This document shows positions 11,801 through 22,636 of a stretch of 64,000 bases of DNA, piece after piece. Within the stretch, counting starts at the first letter, position 1. Each line of letters starts with the position of its first letter. Origin of the DNA: Trichoderma breve. Taxonomy: Eukaryota; Ascomycota; Sordariomycetes; Hypocreales; Hypocreaceae. The notes under the pieces are model-generated. The model did not search any database and was not told where the DNA came from. It saw nothing but the letters and a program-made list of their open reading frames with translations. The position numbers were made by a program, and so were the translations under genes. The DNA lies in assembly GCF_028502605.1 (NCBI RefSeq), contig NC_079232.1, positions 5,022,001 to 5,086,000 on the forward strand, given 5' to 3'.

Positions 11801-14800
11801 GCTTGGTCACCTCTTGGGAGCGCAACTCGAGTCACAAATCCAGCGCTGCCGCTTCATGCTCAGATACTATCCATACTTCGTACGGAACCCGGGGTTCTTC
11901 AAGGGAACGGCTGTCGGTCCAGCACGCCAGCGCCAAGCACAACTATTTTTCGAGTGCATCGGATGCCAATGTAGGGCCACCTCTGTCCTAGCCAATCAAA
12001 GCATTCGCTTTTTGACCAGTTCGCGCTGTATTCCCATCTGGAGAATGCCTCCGCACAGGACACGGCCAGGGATACGGCACTGGCATGTACCTCGTACGAA
12101 GTAACGCGGACGAGTACCAGTCCATATCTTTTAATATCAGCCAGTGCTTGGAAATTTGCATGTGTTGCTAAATAATGCCTCACAGACAAACCAAAAGACC
12201 ATAACCCATGCCCTGCACCTGCAAAGGCACACCAAAAGTCCTCATTTCAATGTACTCCGCTGCTACCGAGCATATGGCGCCAAACTCACATTTTCGTTGG
12301 GCCTCTGGTTGAATGGTCAGACGACGCACCACAACGACGCAGGTCCGACATCTCTTGATTGAGGGGATAAATACAAACAGAGCAGATATGATTCAGAAGT
12401 GACAAATCTGTTATCAAAAGTGTTCAATGACAGAGCAAAGCTGCCAGCGAGCTCAACAAACCTGGCGTTTCGTGTGGCTGAAGATCAGGTTTAACACAGC
12501 CTAGCGTGGAGGGTCCAGACTCGTGCTAGTATTAGACTTTGAACCCTCGAGGCTGGTGGCCAGGGTTCTAGAAGGGACACATAAGACAAACGCGACGAAC
12601 TGTGACGGGTCTCAAGGTGCTTCGACAAGTCCGTGCTAGCTCGGCGCCATCTCTGTCCAATGGACACTAATGCTGCAGGCTTTGATTTCCGGGAGAGGAT
12701 CCTCCAACACCTCTTCAGAGCAGCTGGAAGCCCACTTACGCAGTTTGGATCAACCTGCAGCAGTACCAGGGACAGGGGTGCTGCAGCTGGCTGTTCGAAT
12801 CCGGTCAAACAGGACACCATGAATGCTGTCCCTAGTTCACCATCTGAAAGCTCTCCCAATCTCCAGCAAGGTTACACCAGCCCAGGACCGCCAAGCATTG
12901 CCATCGCCTGGGACAAGGCAGCAAAATCGAGGGTATACCGGTGCATGCGCTGACGGTGGCGTCTCGGTTCAACTCGTCGTGGAATAATAACTCTAAATGC
13001 TCGTACCATACAAAGTTCATCGCGGCAGCTAGGAGGGAAACCCGACGTTTGCTCTGCACGGACTTCCAGCTTGCTGCACATGCTCCGTACTCCGACCGGG
13101 CAGATAAGCGCGCACATGGGGGTACCTATATTCTCCTTGTCGGGGTGGGCTGGACCAAGGTACGGGTTTCGAGATCCATATCCGTCTTCCGCACGAAAAG
13201 CTTTTCCCAAACTTTGTGCCACGAGGTCAAACTTGTTCGGCGCGCGCGACACGAGCCTGTCATTTGAAATACGCATGGCAATTAGCAAATCTAATCCCAA
13301 CTGCCGGCACTTAAGGTTTCCAGAGCACATGGCCCTGAAGAATGTGATGGCTCGCAAATACCGGTGCGGCACATGCTTGTACGCTTCAGTTCTAAAAAAG
13401 CAGTGGCCTTGTTAATGTGCAATTTCCGTCCTGCATAAGCAACATCATGCTTCAAAGCAAACAGCGGAAAATTGTCCGGCTACAGGAAAATGCGAACGAA
13501 TACCTTGGTGACGTTTGGCGCAATAGTGGTGTACTAATCCATGCCTACTGTGCCACTTGGACGTGAAGGAGTATTTAACCCTCTTAACCCAGCGCTACTC
13601 TCACAAGCTAGTTCGCCCAGATTTAAAGCTCTAATAGAAAATCGAAAGTTATTCGGACTAGACGAACAACCACAACCAATTCTCTGGCTAATACGGGAAA
13701 ACAGCATGAAAGAATTCCACAAACACGTCGTTTTAGCTGGCTTGTGTGAGCGTTTTTGGTCGGCTTGGCCCGGCAAGGCTAATAAAGCCTGTTGTGCAAT
13801 CCCCTGCAAGGGTAAGTGAGGGCCTCCAGCTCCATTTCCGTGGCTTCATATTATTTACTCAAGGGAAGCATTGCTCATCTCATTACAGCAATAACCAGCA
13901 GAAATTAACCTTATGCATGTGGCAAGGCGGCAAACTCTCCTCGGCCATCCTCAGGTCAAATATCTTGTCCTAGCATTGGCCCGTGCCTCGAGTTGAAGAC
14001 GCTGTTATTACTGCTTGCAATTTCCCCCCCGCTACGACGGAGTATAAATTACGACTCTGGCTCATACACGTACATGTACTCGTACTGTACAAGTGGTCAC
14101 CGAGGCTCGTCCACTTTTAATCTACACTATCCGCCGGCCACTGGGCGACAAGTGGCCGTTAGCGTCTGGTGCCGGTGCGGAATTTGAGAAACAAGAGGGA
14201 CAAATCCTAGCAATATGGGGATGAAGAGCCAACAAGATCTCCGGGTCATATGTCACATATACCGGGGGCGAGGGGGGAAGCCTGCACCACAACAACGGGT
14301 AGCCCAGATTGGTGCTCAATCACTGGCAATGGTGAAATGTCGTCTGTTGGTTGCGTCGGCGGCGCAGCCAGCAATGAATGCCTTTGGATTGGCTCATCCG
14401 AACATGTTTTGTGAGAAACCAGTGCCGGCCGCTCCAAAGGTCACTTCCCAGGTTCTCCATATGGCGCTATCCTCACGCTATTCTCCGAAGAATAGAAAAG
14501 CTTCAACGGCGCCCTGCTAGCTACGGACTAGTTTCCCCTATCAGCACCAAGCACTTGGCTAGTAGCACGCTGCCGGCGTCTGGAGGGCTGAATGGTTTCT
14601 TCCTCTTTGAAAGCACGTGTTTGTGCTGGTTGTCACTGAGCCGATTATACGGGTGCGGAGCATGCTCCGTGAAAAGGGTTCTTTTCTTCTTTTTCTTCCA
14701 TTTTCCTTTTTATTTTTCTAAATTTTTAATGACCCTCCCTTACTTGAAATTGGCGCGAAGGCCGAGGTGGCGGCGGCCCATCTCAACAAGGCTGCATATG

Positions 14801-15691
14801 CAGCAGACACGGGATGTAGCCGTACTTTTTACACGCGGGTGGAGTGCGTTGTGTCTATGTTTCCGCCATTTCATATGGGCCTCTTGAGGGCGGGTAATCT
14901 GGCAAGATGTTGTCAAAGCTCGACGTTCAGTTGCCTCTTGTTTAGGTTCCACTGCTCTGAGCCACGTTGCCTTTGTGCCGGGGGCATGACCATGAGCGCG
15001 GTTACTACGTATCATCAACAGAAAGCAGAGCTTGCTTGTTCCCATAAAATGCCTGGTCCACTTACTCGTACGAGAAAGCTCATTTTCTGTCTTCTAACCA
15101 AAAGCTGGCCCCCTCAAACCCCTTTCCACCCCACCTTGGTGCCTCAGTTTCCGGTGCCAACGGAACCATGCACCCGCGACTGGCTGGCTGTTCATCATAG
15201 ACTATCTCACTGGCGTCTGAGGAGGTACGAGTAATGCACCAGGTGTTGGAAATTTCTCCTGGCAGGGATCCTCTTCCCGTCACATGCAAGGCTGTCGCTT
15301 CAGACTCCAGCTCAGGCGCCAGCCAACCAAATCGAATAATTTTACGTATCAGAGAAAAGGCTCAGTTGCAGCCTGTGCTGGATTATCTGCGCGATTTCAT
15401 TCACGCGTCTCCGGCCTTTACCTATTACTTTCTACCTTTGGGACCGCCGTGCTCTTCGTCACCGGCGAGACAGAGGCTGCTGGGACATGGCACAAGTAGG
15501 TATACCGCAGCTAAACATGTAACGGCAAATGCTGGCAGAGGTGGCCTACCCTGGAGACCCTGGAGAATGTGCAATATCAGGCACTTTGCAAAACACGGAC
15601 ACTCACTCCTTGTCCTGCAGGCTTTTGATACCGTACACGTACGAGTATAAGAGAAGTGTTGGGCCCAGACGGTAATAGTAACAGGATGCCC

Positions 15692-15823
15692 TAAAACAAG
15701 GGAAATACTAGCCAGCTGCCCGTGTCTCGAATTCTTGAAACCGCATCGTAGATGGTAAGTGATGTTATCGGAAATGAGAAGAATATGGCCATCATAGTGC
15801 TGGCTAGTATTTCCCTAAAACAA
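15692..15823. mobile_element. MITE-like element, 116 bp, with 17-bp TIRs and 8-bp target duplication
   Basis: A perfect inverted repeat GGGAAATACTAGCCAGC occupies 15700-15716, with its reverse complement at 15799-15815. The outer edges abut exactly identical 8-mers TAAAACAA at 15692-15699 and 15816-15823. Exact terminal inverted repeats flanked directly by an 8-bp duplication are the structure of a non-autonomous DNA transposon. An 8-bp duplication is typical of the hAT superfamily, and also known for P and Merlin elements. The internal 82 bp encode nothing. It lies about 390 bp upstream of the MOSC gene start. Superfamily is an inference; the insertion structure is seen directly. Confidence 0.8.
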
Positions 15824-16214
15824 AGACTTGCGACACAGTCTGATTCAAAGTTGTTCATGTGTATTCGGTGAAGAGCGCTAGGGATGGGGCCGGGCTTTAT
15901 CAGATAGCCCATCTGAATTGCTCACGTAATATGCCGTCTACCTCGACTCAGTGGAAACCTCACTCTTGAGCATATCATAGATTTCACGATTGAGCCAGCT
16001 GCCAGCCAGGACCGCCAACCTCATTGCATTGAGGTTTGAAAGCTAGGACGCCAACATCTCGATTCAATTGACATGCGTTGGGAGCATCTGTGGCGATAGC
16101 AGGAGCGCCTTGGCCGTCGGCACGCAACATCTCTGGAAGCCATTTCTTTCATCATCACGAGCCTCATGCCACAGATCCATACTCAAGGCTGGCCCTTGAC
16201 TCTTGCTTGATACA

Positions 16215-18002
16215 ATGATACCGCCAATCTCGGAAGTCGTGGCTTTGTTCGATCTCACCGCCATCATCCTCCTGCTCACGACCGTCATCGTCTTTGTCAT
16301 TCCCATCTTCATCTTGTTCCCGCCCATTCCAGTGGAGCGCAGTGATGCGCTGCGGCAAACTCACACCAAAGTCGGCATCCCTGCATCTCAGAGCAACCTC
16401 CGGACTCAGACATCGCCGGAGCACAATTACCAGCCAGGCAAGCCCCCCAAGATACAAAGTTTATTCATCTATCCTGTCAAATCGTGCCGGGGTATAGAGG
16501 TTGGACACAGCAAAGTGCTGCCCAAGGGGTTTGAGTTTGATCGCCTCTTTGCTTTCGCAAGACAAAAATCCAAGGCTGCGAGTGCTCTCGTGCCATCTGG
16601 AGAAGATGAAGCTGAGACCAAAAAGCATCCGCAATGGGAGGTCATCACTCTAAGGCAAGTGCCTTTGCTCGCAAATATCAAGATTGACCTATGGCTTCCT
16701 GATGTGAGCAAGACAAGCCGTCAGCTTGGTAGAGTGGGCGGCCGATTCATCGTCATTAGGTTCCCATGGAGAGACTCTGGTCTGAAGGGTATAATTCAGT
16801 GGATATCTGCCAAGTTGAGCCGCGGCCTCAGCGGTACTCCGGAAAAAGAGTTCATGCTATCAATTGACTTCCCCTCTCCCGAAGAAATCAAAGCTGCGGG
16901 CTATCAATACGAAGATACATCATTTTTCGCAAAGAGCGTTTATGCACTGAACATGAGGAACGAGGTCCCGCCAGAGTTGGGCCTGTATCTGGGAGTTGCT
17001 GTACCAGTAACCATTTTCATGGTAGACCCAGATCAGAGGAGGGAAGTCTTTAGGAATGCGCCGCGCAAAGCCGATGCCGGATACCAGCCGGTTATTGATT
17101 TTCAAGATGCAGTAAGTTTTGGCCGATCTACTCTTCTTCTCCTTCTCCTCTATGTGGGCTTTTGCAGCTGATGACCCTCTCACAGTATCCACTACATCTC
17201 CTCAACCTGACGAGTGTCCGCGCATTGGAGTCCAAGGTTCAGAAGGACGACAATCTTCAGTTTCTGGACGCGCGCCGCTTCCGCCCAAATATCATTGGTA
17301 TGGCTCTTCCCGGCTATATTCTGCCCTTCACCCCCATATTGAACTTGCTTAGACCTTCCCCCCACGCTTGAGCGGCACAACTCAACTAACTTGATATGAC
17401 TAGTTTCTGGCCTCAAAGAGTATGACGAGGACGACTGGCGAAGTATTGAATTCTCCCAGCCTCCCCAGAGCGCCACAGACAAGTTGCCAGGGAGCAAATT
17501 CGACGTCTCCTGTCGCACCGTCCGGTAAGTACCTATCATTGAAAACTCTTTTTCTTCTTCTTTTTTTATACCCACATCACTCTAATTTGTTTTTTTGGTT
17601 TTAAACTTTGTCATTCCCCTTGACTCATGCTCACCTGCGCCCCCTCTTTTGCATGCTCAAGCCACAGCATGTGGAGGCTTTTCCCGTCAAAGAGAGTTTT
17701 TACCCGTACAGAATTGCCAATACTCGTACTACGTAAAATTCTCGTGCTAAACGGACCCCCATACATACAGGTGCAAGTTGCCAAATGTCGATCCAGCTAC
17801 GGGGATTCGACACAAGGTGGAGCCCGATAATTCGCTCAGGAAGTATCGAAACATTGATGAGGGGGCTCCCAAGAGTGGTTGTATGGGAATGCAACTCTGT
17901 CCCATATTTCCAAAGACCGACGACCCAGAGGACCTTGAATTGTCACTAGAAGTGGGTATGGAGATTAAGGTTCTGCAACGGGGCCATCACTTGGCCTTGT
18001 AG
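16215..18002 (+). CDS. MOSC-domain protein, mARC-like, N-terminally membrane-anchored
   Basis: Molybdenum-cofactor sulfurase C-terminal (MOSC) family protein with an N-terminal MOSC_N beta-barrel. Relatives include mARC, the amidoxime-reducing component of the outer mitochondrial membrane. Four exons: 16215-17111, 17168-17297, 17404-17524, 17771-18002, giving 459 aa. Seen: one hydrophobic anchor at residues 12-34; KIQSLFIYPVKSCRGIEV opening MOSC_N near 82; and RRFRPNII followed by an SCRTVRCKLPNVDPATG block. Cys384 of that block aligns with the mARC Moco-ligating cysteine. The start is the first ATG; the upstream in-frame TTG is not a fungal start. Intron 3 (246 nt) is long for this genome. 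It converges on SMC2. Moco binding is inferred from the motif; substrate and membrane are not shown by sequence. Confidence 0.88.
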
Positions 18003-18385
18003 GTCAACAAGTGGTCGACATATGTTGAGTTGTGGTGGCGAAGATGGATCATAAATTTGGGGAAAAAATCACGGAGCTCGAGTAATGAACCGTGGCCGAG
18101 GTATAATGGAGCTCGGAAATAGCGTCCATTCATTGTCTTCTTTCAAGTATCAGATAATTAATTCTTTCTCGTCATAACATAATGACAGAGCTAAAAAGGT
18201 AAAAAGGCCCATAACATTTCTCTTTTTTTTACCACTTTTGTGTTAGATCATATTCTACCCGCTTATCCATCCCGTTCATACTTCTCGTCACATCGTATCA
18301 CATGGTCCTAGAGTTAGAATATACGGAAGTTTTGTTCTTTGTTCTCTTTTTTGTTTAGGTATCATTTTTTTTTTTTTTGCTTCGA
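18003..18385. other. Convergent 3' intergenic region, MOSC gene / SMC2
   Basis: Short A/T-rich region between two stop codons. It has T-rich runs at about 18222-18231 and 18365-18380, the latter just 3' of the SMC2 stop. It probably holds both 3' UTRs. No coding signal. Confidence 0.5.
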
Positions 18386-21300
18386 TCATTTCAAGTCCGC
18401 TGGTGTAAGCGCCTGAACCATACTCGTTCCTTCACTGAATCGTGTCCGGAAGATACGGTTAGCGTTCTGGAACATGCCGTCCTTCAGACTCACGACGATA
18501 AACTGTGAGCCCTTGAAGCGTGTCTTGATGAGTCGTCCAATGTTTTGTGTATGGGAGAGATCGAGAGCGGCATCGACCTCGTCGAGAATGTACATTGGCG
18601 CAGGCTTGAACTGCAACAGAGCCATGATGAGTGAGAGTGCAACCAGTGACCTATGCCTCAAAATATTAGCATTTCGTGTTTCATATATCAATGCTGAAGC
18701 CAGTGATGTTTGTGGGAAAAAAAAAAAAACATGTAGATGCGTACCTTTGGCCACCGCTGAGTTCTGTCAGACTTTGCTTCCACACCTTGCCCAGGCAGAC
18801 TTTGACCTCAAGCCCGTCGCTGATTGTCTTGTTCTCTGGAGGATCCAGCTTGGCGAAACTGCCTCCCGGGAGAAGCTCAGAGAAGATTTGACCGAAATCG
18901 CCATTCACCTTCTCCCAAGTCTCTTGCAGCGCCTTCTTCTTGTACTCGTCCAAGCTGACAATAGTTTCCTCAATCTTGCGCTTGTCTCGGATGACAGTCT
19001 TGATCATCTGCTTGAGTGATACCTCCTTCTTTTCCACGCTGTCAATCATATTCATCACCTTGGGATTGATCTTTTTCTTCATGCCTTGGAACCGCTCAGT
19101 CAGATTCCTTAGCGTTGACTTGCACTCTCCTATGTTCTGGCGCTGGAAATCATAGGCCGTGCCACTGCGGCCGAATTTGTCTTGCTCATCGTGAATCCAT
19201 TCGTACTCAGCCTCGAGCCGAGAAACATTTTCCGCCGCGGATTGCTGTTCCTTGTGGAATTTCTCGATTTGATGGCCAAGTTTCTGCATCTCTAGACCTT
19301 CTTCTGTGATCTGCGCATTCTTTGAGCGTGTGGCTTCCTCCAAGGCTCGGAGTTCATCATCGAACTGGTGTAGCTTTGCTCTCTCGTCATCAAGTTCGGC
19401 TTGCGCGGTGTTGTGTGTCTCTGTCACCTTGGCCTGCTGCTTCACCAAGTCTTCGATATCTTTCTGTTGGGCCTTGATGGCAACTTCTACTTCTTGAAGT
19501 TGCTCTCGAGCCGCTGACAGATCGCCTCCAACTTGCTCTAAGTCTAGTTGAGCCCCCTGCAGCTCCTTTTGTAGAGTTTTAACAGCTGCAGAGTTCTTTT
19601 CGAGGCTTACCCTCAGTTTGTCTAGAGACTTCTGAAGCTCCACTAGCTTGGCGTCTTTGTTATTATCAAAGTCTTTCATATCCTTCTCAATGCGCTTGAT
19701 GTCCGCATTGGCCTCAGCCTGTTGTGATTTGGCGTCGGATATGCTCTTTTGCAGCTCAGCAATGGTCGCCTTCATATTTTCGACTTCCTGGATGATCGAG
19801 GAAGACGAGTTTCCGCTGATCTGGTCTTCAGCCAACTTGATCTCGTGTTTCTTCAAGTCCAAGTCTTGCTGAATACGACGGGCTTGATCTAGCTTAGATT
19901 TCTCTCTTGCAATCCTGATCTGAATGTCTTTTAATGACGTTTCTGTCTCATTGAGTTGCCGAGTCAGAGTATTTAGCTTTTGCAATGTCACCAGGACACC
20001 ACTGGAGTTTGGAGAACTGCCACCGGAAAGTGTTCCAGAAGGATCATAGGAATCTCCTTCTAATGTGATGCTCCTCATTCTGACGTTGGGATCAAACGTG
20101 ACTCTTTTCGCCGTCTCGGCGTCCGCACATATAAGCGTATTGCCAAAGACGTATTCCATTGCAGAGGCCACTTCATCATCGTAGCCTACCAAGGATAGTG
20201 CGAGATCGACTTTGCCAGGCGCAATTCTCTGTGCAGTTGCGATGGTTTGTGCTGACGCCTTGAAAGCTGAAATCTTGTTGAGAGGAATAATTGTCACTCG
20301 CTTCCTTAGTCTACCCCGTTGAAGCAGCTGTGTACCCGTAACTTCTGAATCGACCACAACATTGTATAAGCGTCCACCGGCGCAAATTTCCAGCGCGGTT
20401 CCAGCTTGGGTTCGCTCGCCGTCAAGTGTGAACAATTGTGCGACCAGACCTTTGACTTTTGACCTATCAAAGTTGGGAACAGGGTCGGAGTAGTTAAATT
20501 CGATATTGGCAACTTGTCGTTTCAGGGTGTCGCAATCTTGCCGCAGCTTTCGGACAGTTTGCTGCAAGCTTGACTCTTGTTTATACATGGCTTCCTCTTG
20601 GCCAGGCTCGAGACCAAGTTTGCCCAGTTCCCCTTCCAGCTTCTGTCCCTGCAGCTTTAAGCCATCCAACTCACGCAGGAGATCGGCATTCTGGTCCTTG
20701 GCTTTCCGAGCTCGAGGCTCTTCCTCCCTCACTCGACCTTGCAAATGTGTAATCTTGATTTTTGCCTGCTCCTGTGTGGTTGCGGCAGCAGTGGCGCGAT
20801 TTTTGGCCTCTTGGAGTTGTCCTTGGTATCCATTCTCTTGTCCCTCCCTCGAGGCAATTCCAGTCTGCAACGTCTGTAGCAACTCCTCTTTAGATTCGGC
20901 TTCTTTGCTCTGCTTTGCCAAATCATCCTTGGCTTTCTCGTACTTTGTTTTGACATTATCGAATGTTGCCGTCTTTACCTGGAGGGTAGTTTCCAATTCT
21001 GCTACAGTTTTTTCGACAGCGGCTTTCTTTTCTTCCTCCTCGCTTAAGCTCGAGTGCTTCAGGTCCATGACTGTTGAAAGTCTCACTAACTCATTGGCGT
21101 GCTTCTTCACCGTATCCTCGAGACCTTGTGCCTTGCCACCTTTTCTGAGCTCCTTATCTCGTTGTGACCGTATCTTTTTGACATCTTCTTCTAGATTTGA
21201 GATCTCGTTGCGAAGACGAGCAGCTGAGCTTTCGAGGCCGCTATGGCGCTGCTTCTTAGCCTCAAGATCAGCTGCGGACTGTTTCAACTTCTCCTGACAT

Positions 21301-22183
21301 TTTGTGTAGTCGTATGCCACTACAACGCGGGAGAGTCGCTCGAGATCATTCTGCGTTTGCTGGAAATCCAAAAAGGCTCTTTTCTCTCCTCGAAGTTTTT
21401 CCAATTTTGGTTCGATTTCTTCCCTGAGAATCTCACTGAGCTCTTGTAGTTTCATCTCTTTCTTTGCCATTGTCTTCAGTGCCTTGTCTCTCCTGTCCTC
21501 AAACATTCTCGTTCCCGCGGCCTCTTCGATCATGGCTAGAATTTCCACTGGTTTCATGTTGAGAACTTTGGTGATTCGCCCCTGCATAATGAGGAAATTT
21601 GGGTTGTTGATGTTCAGCTGAACAGATTGGAAGAGGTTCTGAACTGTCTGTTGCTGTGCGCGATGGCCGTTGATCAGATATTTGGATGTGCCGCCCAGAA
21701 CGATCTGGCGAGTCACACTGATAGTGGCATACTCCTCGAATCCAATGGGAGACTTCTTCTTATCTCTGTTGTCAAAGACGATCGTGACGCTGGCCTTAGT
21801 GACGCCCGCCTGGCCTCGTTTGTATATAAGATCCTGTATTCCATGTTACTACTCGATCGGGTGCGCCGCACGGAACGTGAACCGGTATACCTGGAGGTTC
21901 TGCGCTCGGACGGTGGACATGTTTGTGATTCCGAGGACAAAGCATATTGAATCGAGTATGTTCGACTTTCCGCTGCCATTGAGGCCGGTGATGGAGTTGA
22001 AGCTCTCGTCCCTGGGCTGGTCAATACTGCTGAAAGCTTTCATCGTGGGGGTCGAAGCTTACCATCCTGATATCACCGTTCGCACGGCGTAGGACTTGAA
22101 ACCCTATTGGATTGGTTAGCGAGATGATTATCCCAGGCGCGGAGAGCAGAACTTGCGTCAATGATCACTTCTATCACCCTCAT
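18386..22183 (-). CDS. smc2: SMC2, condensin core ATPase subunit
   Basis: Structural maintenance of chromosomes protein 2, which pairs with SMC4 in condensin to compact mitotic chromosomes. Five exons: 22183-22157, 22103-22063, 22011-21891, 21833-18745, 18650-18386, giving 1180 aa, the usual SMC2 length. Seen: Walker [10 protein letters not shown] at 32-40; two long coiled coils on either side of a hinge (about 510-680); ABC signature LSGGQR at 1088-1093; Walker [12 protein letters not shown] beginning at 1113. The first exon is only 27 nt (MRVIEVIID). It is joined through a 53-nt intron with a GC donor (GCAAGT), a CTAAC branch point and a TAG acceptor; this restores the conserved N-terminus ending GFKSYAVRT. 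Three introns crowd the first 350 nt. It is divergent from INCENP across a short shared promoter. Confidence 0.96.
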
Positions 22184-22636
22184 TGTGGCAAGTCGCGATG
22201 CAATGCTAGATTGTACAAACTTGGGCCTCTAATGCACGAGCAACTCCACCGAGCCAGGGACGCGACCCAAGTAAACAACCCCCCTCCGTGTTTGGTTTCT
22301 GATAAGCGGTATCTACACGTGATTGATGACGTTATCACGTGCGGCTACATCCCCGGCGTGAAGACGCGAAGGTACCTTAGAGCTGCAGGTGCACTAGCCC
22401 CGATCTGGAGCGCATCAAAACATTGCAACCTTGGAATGGAGAATACAGGTACCTAAACGCAGCTTATTTACTTTGTACCTTCACCATCATCATCGCCCTA
22501 CAAACTTCCTCGACAACAGATTCCACGCCGAGCACCAACATCACTCACCGATGTTGTGACAAGATCCAGACACGATACTTACCAGCCCGGTATTGCAGAT
22601 ACGACCTTGCTCCTGTTCCTTTGCGCGCGCGACATC
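22184..22636. promoter_or_regulatory. Bidirectional promoter SMC2 / INCENP with cell-cycle-type sites
   Basis: 453 bp separate the divergent start codons. Seen directly: CACGTG at 22316-22321 and 22336-22341 (20 bp apart), a CRE-like TGACGTTA at 22327-22334 between them, a forkhead-type GTAAACAA at 22271-22278, and ACGCGA (MCB-like) at 22260-22265 and 22364-22369. Forkhead and MBF factors drive periodic expression of mitotic genes in yeasts. Their use here is inference, but the site set suits two chromosome-segregation genes. Confidence 0.6.

Larger units (their letters stand above)
7078..16214. other. 9.1-kb gene-poor stretch between divergent genes
   Basis: Shared upstream region of the zinc-cluster regulator (-) and the MOSC protein (+). 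Reading both strands, I find only short open frames without domain similarity or plausible splice chains. It holds a GGT microsatellite (about 8811-8853), a poly-T run at 8942-8955, many CTCCGTA and TACTCGTAC palindromic words, and a MITE-like element at 15700-15815. Composition appears balanced rather than AT-rich, so this is not an obvious RIP-mutated transposon graveyard. Long untranslated leaders or non-coding RNAs could be present but cannot be demonstrated. Confidence 0.5.

Noticed and set aside
14378..14887. 169-codon open frame in the left gene-poor stretch
   Set aside because: No domain or bias; it crosses a T-rich low-complexity run and other frames of similar length overlap it.
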